Of a stretch of 64,000 nucleotides of DNA, positions 1-9,142 are shown one piece after another; positions within the stretch are counted from its first letter, which is position 1, and each line of letters begins with the position of its first letter. The stretch spans positions 62,001 to 126,000 of the forward strand of contig NZ_JBLWIS010000008.1 of NCBI RefSeq assembly GCF_048381675.1, read 5' to 3'. This DNA is from Advenella sp048381675. Lineage in GTDB: Bacteria; Pseudomonadota; Gammaproteobacteria; Burkholderiales; Burkholderiaceae_B. The notes beneath the pieces were generated by a model, which saw nothing but the letters and a program-made list of their open reading frames with translations, had not been told where the DNA came from and did no database searches. The position numbers and the translations under genes are program-made.

Positions 1-147
1 GATGCGCAGGGTAATTTGGGCTCATTTACCCAAGCAGGCTGGAAAGTAACCTTGTCTGATTATGATCATAAAGGTCCTCGCAAACTGGGTATGGTGCGCA
101 ATGAAACCATGCAAACCATTACTGTCAGATTGGTCATCAACGAATAA
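1..147 (+). CDS. lolB: Outer membrane lipoprotein LolB, C-terminal end (partial)
   Basis: An open frame runs in from the left edge and stops at 145-147, giving 48 residues that end in TVRLVINE. The tail (GWKVTLSDYD, then PRKLGMVRN, then VRLVINE) resembles the last strands of LolB, the outer-membrane acceptor that receives lipoproteins from LolA. LolB lies directly before ispE in many beta- and gammaproteobacteria, and the stop is only 9 bases before the ispE start, so the two are probably one operon. Most of the protein, including its signal peptide and lipobox, is outside the window, so the call rests on the tail and on context. Confidence 0.65.
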   Translation, partial: DAQGNLGSFTQAGWKVTLSDYDHKGPRKLGMVRNETMQTITVRLVINE

Positions 148-156
148 TCAAGCATA

Positions 157-1086
157 ATGAATCATCTGTATGATGTGCCGGCGCCGGCCAAGCTGAATCT
201 TTTTTTGCATGTAACCGGACGCCGGGATGATGGCTACCATTTACTACAAACGGTTTTTGTGTTTATTGACCTGGCTGACCGGCTGCAGTTTGAGTTGCGC
301 AATGATGGCGTCATTTTACGGCAAACCAGTCTGCCCGGTATTGATCATGACAGCGACCTGATTGTGCGTGCCGCCCGTGCTTTGCAAAAGGCAACAGGCA
401 CTGCCAAAGGAGCAACCATTCATGTGCAAAAAAACATTCCGGCTGGCGGTGGCCTGGGCGGTGGCTCCAGTGATGCGGCAAGCACTTTGGTTGCCCTCAA
501 TCGCCTCTGGCAAACCGGGTTAAGTCGCCATCAGTTGCAGCAACTCGCTTTACCGCTGGGGGCGGATGTGCCGGTGTTTGTGTTTGGTCAAAACACCTTT
601 GCTGAAGGTATTGGCGAAGATTTTACCGCTTGCAAAGTGCCTGAACAGGCCTATCTGGTTTTTCAGCCACGGCTGGGTATTTCAACGCCGGCGATTTTCA
701 CTGATCCGGGTTTATGTCGTCACACCCCTTTGGTAACAGTTCAGGATGTGCAGCAAAGCTGGTCTTTACCGGTAGCGCAAACGGGTTCAATTATCCAGCC
801 TGCTTTTTTTGGCCATAATGATCTAGAGGCGGTGGCCTGTCGCCAGCATCCCGGATTGCAGCAGTTGGTTGATTGGCTGGGTGACAGGAACATAAAGGCA
901 CGCATGACCGGGTCGGGTTCGTGTTTTTTTGCGCCGTTTCAGGCTTATGAAGAGGCCTTGCGGGTTAAGCATGAGTTGGATGACGCGTTGCCGGCATTTA
1001 ACCGGGGGGCGTCTGTTCCTGTAGCGCAGATAATGGCTGCCCGAGGCTTGGCCCGGCATCCGTTGCATGACTGGCTGAAAACTTAA
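157..1086 (+). CDS. ispE: 4-diphosphocytidyl-2-C-methyl-D-erythritol kinase
   Basis: IspE phosphorylates the 2-hydroxyl of CDP-methylerythritol in the cytosolic MEP pathway to isoprenoids. The 309-residue product has the GHMP-kinase layout. The substrate-binding PAKLNLFLHV is at residues 10-19 with the conserved Lys12, and the glycine-rich ATP loop PAGGGLGGGSSDAA is at 95-108. The catalytic Asp is in LGADVPVF near residue 137, and a C-terminal MTGSGSCFF motif closes the active site. Its length is slightly above the usual 280-300. It follows lolB by 9 bases and is probably co-transcribed with it. The tRNA-Gln and prs genes that follow are in the usual betaproteobacterial order. Confidence 0.96.
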   Translation: MNHLYDVPAPAKLNLFLHVTGRRDDGYHLLQTVFVFIDLADRLQFELRNDGVILRQTSLPGIDHDSDLIVRAARALQKATGTAKGATIHVQKNIPAGGGLGGGSSDAASTLVALNRLWQTGLSRHQLQQLALPLGADVPVFVFGQNTFAEGIGEDFTACKVPEQAYLVFQPRLGISTPAIFTDPGLCRHTPLVTVQDVQQSWSLPVAQTGSIIQPAFFGHNDLEAVACRQHPGLQQLVDWLGDRNIKARMTGSGSCFFAPFQAYEEALRVKHELDDALPAFNRGASVPVAQIMAARGLARHPLHDWLKT

Positions 1087-1301
1087 GCGCCGTGTTTGTG
1101 AATGCCTTTATCTGCTCGCTGATAAGGTAAAGATTTTTGGCGATGGTGGTCCCGGCCTAAATCCCAGATTGGTTTTCAAATAAACAGTGAATGTAAAATA
1201 GCAATCAGTGCAAAAAAACAATACTAAATAGGGCTAAAAAAATTTTTGTCGCGAATTTGATACAAAAACAACAGTAATATTAAAAAAAGTGCGAAAGGGG
1301 G

Positions 1302-1329
1302 TTCACAAGTGAAGAAAAGCAGCTATAAT
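1302..1329 (+). promoter_or_regulatory. Predicted sigma-70 promoter for tRNA-Gln
   Basis: TTCACA at 1302-1307 and TATAAT at 1324-1329 are separated by 16 bases, close to the sigma-70 consensus. The predicted start, near 1336, would leave a leader of about 55 bases before the tRNA. The rest of the 305-base gap between ispE and the tRNA (1087-1391) is AT-rich and shows no gene. Confidence 0.55.
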
Positions 1330-1391
1330 TTCATCTTTCAGTTAACAAACATTCTTCAACAAGCTTTGTAAGTTAACAGTACAAGAAATTT

Positions 1392-1468
1392 TGGGGCGTC
1401 GCCAAGCTGGTTAAGGCACTGGATTTTGATTCCAGCATGCGAAGGTTCGAATCCTTCCGCCCCAGCCA
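1392..1468 (+). tRNA. tRNA-Gln (anticodon TTG)
   Basis: The acceptor arms TGGGGCG (1392-1398) and CGCCCCA (1458-1464) pair. The anticodon stem CTGGA/TCCAG encloses the loop TTTTGAT with anticodon TTG, and the T arm GAAGG-TTCGAAT-CCTTC is perfect. The 3' CCA is encoded at 1466-1468. The anticodon reads glutamine codons CAA and CAG. The position between ispE and prs is the same as in other Burkholderiales. Confidence 0.96.
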
Positions 1469-1572
1469 AAATCTCGTAAGTACATCATCGGAGCCGTCGG
1501 GCCTGGCCTATAAGTTGGGTTAAGGTTTCGCGGTTTTTTTTATTTCATCTCACAAAAAATCCTCTCTTTATC

Positions 1573-2523
1573 ATGACTAACAACAACTTCATGATTTTCA
1601 CTGGGACAGCGAATCCGCGTTTGGCTGTTAACGTAGTGAATCATCTTGACATGTCTCTTGGAAAAATGACTGTCGGGCGTTTCTCAGACGGGGAGGTGAT
1701 GGTAGAAATTCTAGAGCACGTCCGTGGCCGCGATGTATTTGTCTTGCAGCCTACCTGTGCTCCCACTAATGATAACCTGATGGAAATCATGACCATGGTT
1801 GATGCCTTGCGTCGTGCTTCGGCAGGTAGTATTACCGCCGCCATTCCTTACTTTGGCTATGCACGCCAGGACCGCCGTCCGCGCTCGGCCCGTGTTGCCA
1901 TTTCGGCCAAAGTGGTTGCCAATATGTTGCAAGGTGTTGGTGTAGACCGAATCCTTACCATGGATTTGCACGCCGACCAGATCCAGGGCTTTTTTGATAT
2001 CCCTGTCGATAACATTTATGCTGCCCCCGTTCTGCTGGCCGATATCGACCAGCGTAATTTTAAGAACCTGGTGGTGGTTTCTCCTGATATTGGTGGCGTG
2101 GTACGTGCCCGTGCCCTGGCTAAACAGCTAGAGGCTGACCTGGCCATTATCGACAAACGTCGCCCACGTGCCAATGTTTCCGAAGTCATGAACATTATCG
2201 GTGAAGTAGATGGCCGTACCTGCATCATTATGGATGACATGGTTGATACCGCCGGTACTTTGTGCAAGGCTGCTGCTGCGCTGAAAGAGCGTGGTGCCGG
2301 TGCCGTTTATGCCTATTGTACCCACCCGGTCCTGTCAGGCAGTGCTATAGAGCGCATTACCGAGTCCGAGCTTGATGAACTGGTGGTTACCGATACCATT
2401 CCTTTAAACGAACAGGCTTCCAACTGCCCTAAAATACGCCAGCTTTCTACCGCTGCCTTATTGGGTGAAACCATTTTGCGCATTGCTCATGCCGAGTCGG
2501 TCAGCTCTCTGTTTGTAGACTAA
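1573..2523 (+). CDS. prs: Ribose-phosphate pyrophosphokinase
   Basis: The enzyme makes PRPP from ribose 5-phosphate and ATP for nucleotide, histidine, tryptophan and NAD synthesis. The 316-residue protein is the standard class I length. It shows FSDGEVMVEI (residues 38-47), YFGYARQDRR (93-102), the metal-binding DLHADQIQGFF (131-141), the catalytic-loop DKRRPRA (194-200) and the PRPP-binding DDMVDTAGT (221-229). It lies about 100 bases after tRNA-Gln and may share its transcript. A small hairpin follows before rplY. Confidence 0.97.
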   Translation: MTNNNFMIFTGTANPRLAVNVVNHLDMSLGKMTVGRFSDGEVMVEILEHVRGRDVFVLQPTCAPTNDNLMEIMTMVDALRRASAGSITAAIPYFGYARQDRRPRSARVAISAKVVANMLQGVGVDRILTMDLHADQIQGFFDIPVDNIYAAPVLLADIDQRNFKNLVVVSPDIGGVVRARALAKQLEADLAIIDKRRPRANVSEVMNIIGEVDGRTCIIMDDMVDTAGTLCKAAAALKERGAGAVYAYCTHPVLSGSAIERITESELDELVVTDTIPLNEQASNCPKIRQLSTAALLGETILRIAHAESVSSLFVD

Positions 2524-2565
2524 TTTTTTTACCCGGTGCTGGTCGCGGCATCGGGATTCGTTATT

Positions 2566-2588
2566 AAACCGTTTCCGGTTTGATTTTT
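2566..2588 (+). terminator. Possible weak terminator after prs
   Basis: AAACCG (2566-2571) and CGGTTT (2576-2581) form a 6-bp stem with a 4-base loop, followed by GATTTTTT. The stem is short, so termination may be partial, with some read-through into rplY. Confidence 0.4.
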
Positions 2589-2629
2589 TATATCCACGTA
2601 TTATTAATACGTTTGTTTCGGAGTATTCC

Positions 2630-3223
2630 ATGAAATTTACAGCCACATCGCGTAGTGTACAGGGATCGAGTGCGAGCCGCCGCCTGCGCCGCGCAGGCCG
2701 CGTTCCCGCCATCGTTTACGGTGGTAAGGGTGATGCTCTCAGCATTGAGCTTGACCACAACGAAATCTTCCACGCTTTGCGCAAAGAAGAATTCCACGCT
2801 TCAGTTCTTGATATGGAACTGGATGGCCAAGTACAAAATGTATTGTTGCGTGCCGTTCAATGGCATGCTTACAAACCACAGGTTATGCACGTTGACTTCC
2901 AACGCGTTAGCGCTGACCAGGCCCTCACTACCAAAGTGCCTTTGCACTTCGTGAACGAGGAAGTTTCTCCTGCTGTTAAGCTGCAAGGCGCACAGGTTAC
3001 CCGTATCGCTACCGAAGTAGAGATTACCTGCTTGCCTAAAGACTTGCCACAGTATGTTGAAGTGGATTTGTCTTGCCTTGAAGCCGGTGCGGTATTCCAC
3101 CTGAGCCAATTGACAGCTCCTGCAGGCGTACAGTTCGTTGTAATCGGTGATGATCCTGTGTTGGCTGCTGCTTCTGCTGCCGTTGCAGGTGACGGCGCTG
3201 AAAATGGCGAGTCTGCTGAGTAA
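2630..3223 (+). CDS. rplY: 50S ribosomal protein L25, long (CTC/TL5) form
   Basis: L25 binds 5S rRNA in the large ribosomal subunit. The 197-residue protein has the two-domain CTC form. The N-terminal L25 beta-barrel (about residues 1-93) includes the RRLRRAGRVPAIVYGG segment and the ALRKEEFHASVLDM region. The C-terminal TL5-like domain (about 100-185) follows, with a short Ala-rich acidic tail. The prs-rplY-pth order is conserved in this group. The start is supported by a GGAG site at 2620-2623. Confidence 0.95.
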   Translation: MKFTATSRSVQGSSASRRLRRAGRVPAIVYGGKGDALSIELDHNEIFHALRKEEFHASVLDMELDGQVQNVLLRAVQWHAYKPQVMHVDFQRVSADQALTTKVPLHFVNEEVSPAVKLQGAQVTRIATEVEITCLPKDLPQYVEVDLSCLEAGAVFHLSQLTAPAGVQFVVIGDDPVLAAASAAVAGDGAENGESAE

Positions 3224-3287
3224 GTTGTAATATTTCGTTCGAAATGAACAGGCAAAATTCTATTCTGTCTGTTATGTTTTGTTCATG

Positions 3288-3326
3288 AATAGCCCCCGTA
3301 ATGCTTATTGCTGTTCGGGGGCTATT
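3288..3326 (+). terminator. Stem-loop terminator between rplY and pth
   Basis: AATAGCCCCCG (3288-3298) pairs perfectly with CGGGGGCTATT (3316-3326) around a 17-base loop. The 11-bp GC-rich stem is strong, but the downstream T run is only a few bases. It ends 20 bases before the pth start, so it could also act as a leader structure for pth. Confidence 0.6.
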
Positions 3327-3346
3327 GCTTTATAAGGTTGCTGATC

Positions 3347-3946
3347 ATGTCTTTATCCATTCGCCTGATTGTTGGCCTGGGCAATCCGGGCACTCAATAT
3401 GAAGCTACGCGGCATAATGCCGGGTTTTGGCTGGCTGATCATATAGCCGATGACCTGAAGGCGACTTTCAATCCGGAGCCGGCTTTTTTTGGGCAGGTTG
3501 CCAAGGCAAAATATCAGGGAACCAATGTTTTTTTGTTGAAACCGGCGACATATATGAATCGTTCAGGGCAGGCAGTGGGTGCTCTGGCCCGGTTCTACAA
3601 GATAGATCCTGAAGAGATCCTGGTGCTGCACGATGAGCTTGATTTGCCTCCAGGACAGGTCAAGTTGAAAAAAGGCGGTGGCCATGCAGGCCATAATGGT
3701 TTACGGGATATCCAGTCGGCAATGGGTAGCCCCAATTTCTGGCGTCTGCGTCTGGGCATAGGGCATCCGCGCACTCTGGGGCTGGCACAAAATGTGGCTG
3801 ATTACGTCTTGCATATGCCACGTAAAGAAGACATGCCCCTTATTGATGATGAAATCCGGCGATCACGGCTGATTGTCCCGTTGTTGCTGCAAGGAGAGTT
3901 TTCAAAAGCATCCAGTTCCTTGCAAGAAACGAAAGGGATTGCCTAA
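3347..3946 (+). CDS. pth: Peptidyl-tRNA hydrolase
   Basis: Pth cleaves the ester bond of peptidyl-tRNAs released from stalled ribosomes. The 199-residue product shows GLGNPG (10-15), the catalytic His in TRHNAGF (His23), YMNRSG (Asn71), HDELDLPPG (Asp96) and GGGHAGHNGL. I chose the ATG at 3347 over an in-frame upstream TTG because MSLSIRLIVGLGNPG matches the usual family start and the upstream part lies inside a terminator-like hairpin. A CPBP-family gene follows 2 bases after the stop. Confidence 0.95.
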   Translation: MSLSIRLIVGLGNPGTQYEATRHNAGFWLADHIADDLKATFNPEPAFFGQVAKAKYQGTNVFLLKPATYMNRSGQAVGALARFYKIDPEEILVLHDELDLPPGQVKLKKGGGHAGHNGLRDIQSAMGSPNFWRLRLGIGHPRTLGLAQNVADYVLHMPRKEDMPLIDDEIRRSRLIVPLLLQGEFSKASSSLQETKGIA

Positions 3947-3948
3947 CC

Positions 3949-4707
3949 ATGAGGCCGCAAAGTTTTCGGCAAGAGTTTGCCGAGTTTTTTCGCTATATAA
4001 GGCGTCCGGCATTATCGCCGCGCAAACCTTATCGGGGTGGGGGCAATGGCTGGTGGAAAGACTGGGCACCCACCACCTCGTTCGGTCGAATGCTGCAGTG
4101 GTCGGCGTGCCTGTGGATTATCAACCTATTTGTATTTGCGCCTATCGTCTTGATGGTTGTCAACAAAACGGGTGCTGCCCACCGTATTGACGTCAATAAC
4201 ATTCCGTTTTTAATGGCTGTATTGTGGGCGCCTGTAGCTGAAGAACTTTTGTTTCGTTATTCACTGCGCAGGCCACAATTAAGTTTGTGGCTGATTCCCA
4301 TGATGGTGGCGGTTGTCATTATGGGACCCGAGCTTCATAGTATAGTATTACTAATGCTGGTGCTATCGCTGATTGTCATGCTTGATGTCTGGCGGCTTAC
4401 AACTGATGAGCATGCTTTAAAATGGCGCTGGCGTGCGCATTACCAAAAATTCTTTCCCTTGATTTTCCATGGATCGGTGCTTGTATTCGCTGGCTTGCAC
4501 TTGTGGAATTTCAGGCTCAATGAAATGAATTGGTGGTTGATGCCTTTGCTGGTATTGCCGCAATGGTTTACTGGCATGGTGTTGGGCTGGATGCGTGTGC
4601 GTGATGGAATAAGTACATCTATTGTCATGCACATGATTTTCAATTCTGGTCCGATTTTGCTGGTTTGGTTTTTATTGCAGTTCAGTCCCGAACTTGCAGC
4701 GACTTGA
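3949..4707 (+). CDS. CPBP family intramembrane glutamic endopeptidase-like protein
   Basis: This is a 252-residue multi-pass membrane protein. The CPBP (Abi/Rce1-like) signature motifs are all present: EELLFR at residues 98-103 (Glu98, Glu99, Arg103), FAGLH at 180-184 (His184), and HMIFN at 228-232 (His228, Asn232). About six hydrophobic segments are visible, between residues 50 and 245. The family includes intramembrane proteases and bacteriocin self-immunity proteins; substrate and role here are unknown. It starts 2 bases after pth and is probably translationally coupled to it. The active-site set looks intact, so the protein is probably catalytic. Confidence 0.8.
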   Translation: MRPQSFRQEFAEFFRYIRRPALSPRKPYRGGGNGWWKDWAPTTSFGRMLQWSACLWIINLFVFAPIVLMVVNKTGAAHRIDVNNIPFLMAVLWAPVAEELLFRYSLRRPQLSLWLIPMMVAVVIMGPELHSIVLLMLVLSLIVMLDVWRLTTDEHALKWRWRAHYQKFFPLIFHGSVLVFAGLHLWNFRLNEMNWWLMPLLVLPQWFTGMVLGWMRVRDGISTSIVMHMIFNSGPILLVWFLLQFSPELAAT

Positions 4708-4715
4708 GAGTGAAT

Positions 4716-5084
4716 ATGAAAAGCGCAAAAGTGGTTTCTACAGCCTTGTTTCTTACCGTATTTGTAGCGGGCTGCACCGGCTACCGTCCTATTGTAGACG
4801 GACAGGGCAGGGACATGTCCAATTACGAATATGATCTTCGTGACTGTCAAAACTATGCCCGTCAGGTGGATGGCGCCAGCCGTACCGGTGGCGGTGCCCT
4901 TGCAGGTGCCGCTTTTGGCGCAGTGCTTGGCCTGGTTGGTGGTGGTAATAGCAGCAATATTGCCCAGGCTGCCGGTGTCGGGGCGGTAACGGGGGCTGCG
5001 GCAGGTGGTGTTTCAACCGCTGCTTCACAAAAACAGGTTATCCGCAACTGTCTTATTGGTCGCGGTTATCGCATATTAGATTAA
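4716..5084 (+). CDS. Glycine-zipper lipoprotein
   Basis: The 122-residue protein starts with a lipoprotein signal whose lipobox VAGC puts the lipidated Cys at residue 20. The start at 4716 is preferred because the signal peptide begins there, and GAGAG lies about 8 bases upstream. The central part has Gly/Ala-rich repeats (GGGALAGAAFGAVLGLVGGG, then GVGAVTGAAAGGV) typical of glycine-zipper domains that form tight transmembrane helix pairs. Two further Cys (in DLRDCQNY and IRNCLIGRGY) flank the zipper and could form a disulfide. Similar small outer-membrane proteins affect envelope integrity, but no specific function can be assigned. Confidence 0.75.
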   Translation: MKSAKVVSTALFLTVFVAGCTGYRPIVDGQGRDMSNYEYDLRDCQNYARQVDGASRTGGGALAGAAFGAVLGLVGGGNSSNIAQAAGVGAVTGAAAGGVSTAASQKQVIRNCLIGRGYRILD

Positions 5085-5183
5085 CCCGCTTATTCTTCAG
5101 GAAAGCGGGCCAATTCCCTGAATCTATACCTTCCCCAGAGGTACAATAACGGGTTTCGTGCTTTGATTTATTAAGGATTTTCA

Positions 5184-6275
5184 ATGGCTCTTCAATGTGG
5201 CATCGTTGGTTTACCCAACGTAGGCAAATCAACCCTGTTTAATGCGTTAACGAAAGCGGGTATTGCCGCTGAAAACTACCCGTTTTGTACTATCGAGCCA
5301 AACGTCGGTATTGTGGAAGTGCCCGATACACGGCTTGATGATCTTGCCATTATTGTAAAACCGGAACGCGTCTTGCCGGCCACTGTCGAGTTTGTTGATA
5401 TTGCCGGCCTGGTGGCTGGTGCCTCAAAAGGTGAAGGCCTGGGTAACCAGTTTTTGGCCAATATTCGTGAAACCGATGCCATCGTGCATGTGGTCCGTTG
5501 TTTTGAAGATGAAAACGTGGTTCACGTGTCTGGCAAGGTTGATCCTATTTCAGACATAGAGGTCATTAATACCGAGCTGGCCCTGGCAGACTTGTCTTCA
5601 GCAGAAAAAGCGTTGCAAAAAGCACAGAAAACCGCTCGTGCCGGTGATAAAGAAGGACAAAAACTGTGTTCCGTGCTGGAAAAAATCATTCCTGTATTGA
5701 ATGAAGCCCGTCCTATCCGTTCACTGGATCTTGATGAAGAAGAACAGGCCCTGATCAAATCCTATTGCTTCATTACCGCCAAACGCGCCATGTATGTGGC
5801 CAACGTGAAAGAAGATGGCTTTGAAAACAATCCTCACCTTACTGCCGTACAGGAATATGCCAAGGCGGAAAATGCCCCAGTGGTTGCCGTATGTGCTGCC
5901 ATTGAAGCGGAAATTGCCGATCTGGATGATGAAGACAAGGAAGTGTTCCTGGCCGACATGGGCATGGAAGAGCCAGGCCTGAATCGCGTGATTCGTGCCG
6001 CATATAATCTGTTGGGCTTGCAAACTTACTTCACCGCCGGTGTCAAGGAAGTTCGTGCCTGGACAATCCGGGTGGGCGACACGGCACCCAAGGCGGCAGG
6101 TGTTATCCATACCGACTTTGAGCGTGGTTTCATTCGTGCACAAACCATTGCCTTTGAAGACTTTATCAAGTTCAAGGGTGAGCAGGGTGCCAAGGAAGCC
6201 GGTAAAATGCGGGCAGAGGGCAAAGAGTATGTTGTCAAGGATGGTGATGTCCTTAACTTCCTGTTCAATGTGTGA
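5184..6275 (+). CDS. ychF: Redox-regulated ATPase YchF (OLA1 family)
   Basis: The 363-residue product is the standard YchF length. The P-loop GLPNVGKST is at residues 8-16, followed by the switch motif DIAGLVAGAS and the G4-position motif NVKE. YchF uses NVKE in place of the GTPase NKxD, which explains its preference for ATP over GTP. A TGS domain occupies roughly residues 280-363. YchF binds ribosomes and is linked to oxidative-stress responses and leaderless-mRNA translation. It commonly neighbours pth, as here. The start ATG has an AAGGA site 8 bases upstream. Confidence 0.96.
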   Translation: MALQCGIVGLPNVGKSTLFNALTKAGIAAENYPFCTIEPNVGIVEVPDTRLDDLAIIVKPERVLPATVEFVDIAGLVAGASKGEGLGNQFLANIRETDAIVHVVRCFEDENVVHVSGKVDPISDIEVINTELALADLSSAEKALQKAQKTARAGDKEGQKLCSVLEKIIPVLNEARPIRSLDLDEEEQALIKSYCFITAKRAMYVANVKEDGFENNPHLTAVQEYAKAENAPVVAVCAAIEAEIADLDDEDKEVFLADMGMEEPGLNRVIRAAYNLLGLQTYFTAGVKEVRAWTIRVGDTAPKAAGVIHTDFERGFIRAQTIAFEDFIKFKGEQGAKEAGKMRAEGKEYVVKDGDVLNFLFNV

Positions 6276-6390
6276 CCTAACCCCCCTACCGTATAACTAA
6301 AACTTGGGTTAGTATTAAAGGCTTGGGAATGTATTGGCGCTTTTTGCGCCAATACTGGTCTTTAAAATAAAGAGAGTGAAAAAATCAGTC

Positions 6391-9036
6391 ATGAAAAAAT
6401 GGCTTAAGCGCGTGTTGGTGGGTCTGGTTGTGCTTCTGCTAGTCACCTTTGTAGGTGGGGCGGTTTTTTTGCTTACCTTTGACCCTAACGCTTATAAATA
6501 TAAACTTGAAGAAATTGTCAGGTCCAACTATGACCGTAATCTTCATATAAACGGCGATATTGAATTATCACTTTTCCCCCGCATTGGCTTGTCAGTCAAT
6601 CAATTGTCCCTGTCCGAACCAGGCAGTGATGATGTCTTTGTTTCGATTAACAGTGCCCGTTTTGCAGTGGCTATCTGGCCGCTTATTTCCAACCGTTTTG
6701 TGGTTGACCACGTTGCGGTCAGTGGTTTCAAAGCCTGGGTCGTGCGTGATGAATCGGGTAACCTTAATTTTAAAGACCTGTTTGAACAGAAAAACACGGT
6801 TGTGGTTGATAGCCTTAAAGAGCCGGTTGCGAGCAATGCCGTGTTGCCACAGCCCTACAATACCGATTTTAAAATTGATATTGCCGGGCTAGAGCTGCAA
6901 AATGGCGAAGTCTATTTCAAGGATATCAGCAACCAGCTGGACATGCGCCTGAAAAACATGACGATCAATACCGGCAGGATGACTTTTGACCAGCCCTTTG
7001 ATATAACGCTGGCAGGGCAACTGGAAGGTGATCATCCCAAGGTAAATTCACAACTCAATGTTCAGGGTTTGCTCAAGCTGGATCCGGTTACCAAGCTTTA
7101 TAGCGCCCAGAAACTCGAGGTTGCCTTAAAGGGCAGGCTTGGCAATGTTGATGCGAGCAGTGCCACACTTAAAGGCAGTTTCAATATAGACAGCTTTGCC
7201 CATGCCATCACAGGCTCCGGTATGCAGATGGTGGTTGCGGGTAATGGTGCTGAGGGTTCATCACTTAAAAAAATTGATTTGAATGTGACGGCTCCCAAGT
7301 TGACATTCGATTCTTCCGCCCCACTGTTGCAGCTTGAAAATTTTTCAGTCAAGGGTAGCGCACAAAATATTCATGACCAGTCTTATGAATGGTCTTTTGA
7401 ATCGCCGGCCTTGGATATTTCCTCTACGGTGGCGGGTGGCAAGCCTTTGATTGGTTTTCTCCGGATGAAGGGGCGTGAACAGGTTGGCATCAATTTATCA
7501 CTTAAGGGTATTAGCGGTTCAGCCGATAACCTCAAAGTGGCGGAAGTCAAAATTGATGGCAAATATGCGCAATCCAACAATCGGGTTGTTGGATTGAATA
7601 TTTCTTCACCGGCACAAATGAATTTAATCGACAGGGTGGTCATGCTGTCTGCGATTAGTGGCAATACCAGCTTCAAGGATCAAGGACTTGAAGAGCAGCT
7701 GGTTCCCGTGATCGGTAGCATTAATGCCGATTTCCAGAAAAACCGGGCCAGCTTCAAGATTGATGCGGTGGTTAATGCCGGTAAATTCAATCTGGATGGT
7801 GAGCTGCACAATTTTTCCAAACCCAATGTGAATTTTGATTTGAACGCTGATTCGATCAATCTTGACCCGATTCTGGGCTCGATTGCACCGGTAGCCAAAG
7901 TGGGTACAAGCAATGCCGATGTTGAGCAAGCCGCAAATACAGATGCTGGGTCAGCGTCCGCCACGGTGCAAAATGAAAACAGCGCAAGTACCCAAGCGGC
8001 CGAAACCGCCTCACCGCAACAAGAGCCTGTTGCCGCGATAAGCCTGAAACGCGAGTTGCTTCAGGCATTGCGGGGTATGGGGACTGTTAATCTTAAGCAA
8101 ATGCGCTATCAGGATATGGTTTTCCATGATGTCCAGGCTATTTTCCGTTTCGATCAGGCCAATCTTGACATGACCTCGTTCAAATCTTGGGTCTTTGACG
8201 GGCAAGTACGGGCTGATGCACAGTTTGATCTGGCAAATGATGCAATTAAAACCGGGATAGAGTTGGAAGCCATTGATTTGACACAAATGCAGCAGGCATT
8301 CAACTGGACACCTTGGTTAAGTGGCCGGGCTTTCATCAAGCTGCAGCTTGAAAGCAACGGAGCCACTGAAAAATCAATCCTCGAGAATATCCAGGGACAA
8401 GTTCAGCTAAAGGCGGAAAATGGTTTTGTGAGTGGCTTTGATATCAGTCAGCTTGCCATTGATCCATTGAAATATCTTGATCTTGACCAGTCAACGTATC
8501 CGTTTGCCATAGATCGTAAAGCCACGACCCCTTATGCCCTGATCAGTCTTGATGCGCAGGTCAATAAAGGCGTTTCGCAACTGTCTTCACTGGTGTTTGA
8601 GAGTGATAAATTCGCGGTTCAGGGCAGCCCGAATGAAATGGTGGTCGACTGGAACAAGGGGGATTTCACCCTTCCTGTCACCCTGAAAACACGCCAGCCG
8701 GTTAAAATAAGCCAAAATAACATTACGCTTTCCATCAAGGAAATAAACATACCCGCCATCATTTCACGAACCGGTGAGGCATTATCCGTTACCCTGCAAT
8801 GGGATAAGCTAAAAGGTTCTCCGTTGGGTAAATTGCTTGAAAAGAAAAAAGAGCAATTAGCCAAGGAGAAGGCAGAGAAAGAACAGGCAGCCCAAGAGCA
8901 GGCGAAGAAAGAAGCGCTTGCTGATGGTGTGGACACCTCTTCAGGGGCACCATCGGTTTCCGGCACTCCAGGAAACGGACTGCCCGAGCAACAGGGGGGT
9001 AATGAAAAATCTGCCCCGCTTGATGCCAAGCCATAA
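6391..9036 (+). CDS. AsmA family envelope protein
   Basis: The 881-residue protein has one N-terminal transmembrane helix (about residues 5-30), followed by a long beta-strand-rich region typical of AsmA-like proteins. The N-terminal AsmA block includes ITGDIE-like sequence (HINGDIELSLFPRIGLSV) and NLNFKDLF. The C-terminal AsmA block includes the SGFDISQL and DPLKYLD region. A Lys/Glu-rich helix and a disordered Ser/Gly/Pro tail follow (about 795-881). AsmA-like proteins bridge the periplasm and are implicated in phospholipid transport to the outer membrane. The ATG at 6391 is chosen because MKKWLKRVLVGL forms the signal anchor; a GTG at 6376 is an alternative. Confidence 0.85.
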   Translation: MKKWLKRVLVGLVVLLLVTFVGGAVFLLTFDPNAYKYKLEEIVRSNYDRNLHINGDIELSLFPRIGLSVNQLSLSEPGSDDVFVSINSARFAVAIWPLISNRFVVDHVAVSGFKAWVVRDESGNLNFKDLFEQKNTVVVDSLKEPVASNAVLPQPYNTDFKIDIAGLELQNGEVYFKDISNQLDMRLKNMTINTGRMTFDQPFDITLAGQLEGDHPKVNSQLNVQGLLKLDPVTKLYSAQKLEVALKGRLGNVDASSATLKGSFNIDSFAHAITGSGMQMVVAGNGAEGSSLKKIDLNVTAPKLTFDSSAPLLQLENFSVKGSAQNIHDQSYEWSFESPALDISSTVAGGKPLIGFLRMKGREQVGINLSLKGISGSADNLKVAEVKIDGKYAQSNNRVVGLNISSPAQMNLIDRVVMLSAISGNTSFKDQGLEEQLVPVIGSINADFQKNRASFKIDAVVNAGKFNLDGELHNFSKPNVNFDLNADSINLDPILGSIAPVAKVGTSNADVEQAANTDAGSASATVQNENSASTQAAETASPQQEPVAAISLKRELLQALRGMGTVNLKQMRYQDMVFHDVQAIFRFDQANLDMTSFKSWVFDGQVRADAQFDLANDAIKTGIELEAIDLTQMQQAFNWTPWLSGRAFIKLQLESNGATEKSILENIQGQVQLKAENGFVSGFDISQLAIDPLKYLDLDQSTYPFAIDRKATTPYALISLDAQVNKGVSQLSSLVFESDKFAVQGSPNEMVVDWNKGDFTLPVTLKTRQPVKISQNNITLSIKEINIPAIISRTGEALSVTLQWDKLKGSPLGKLLEKKKEQLAKEKAEKEQAAQEQAKKEALADGVDTSSGAPSVSGTPGNGLPEQQGGNEKSAPLDAKP

Positions 9037-9142
9037 GTGTCTTTTATTACCCGCATGCTGGCAATAAAGTCTTTCGGGAAGCGCTGGCTATTTTGGCAAC
9101 TATAAAATATTTGTTCTATTAATTATTATCCAGATCCTGATT

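Noticed and set aside
1087..1391. Terminator after ispE
   Set aside because: A CCTTTATC/GATAAGG pairing near 1110-1127 exists, but the arms are imperfect and short, so I do not call it.
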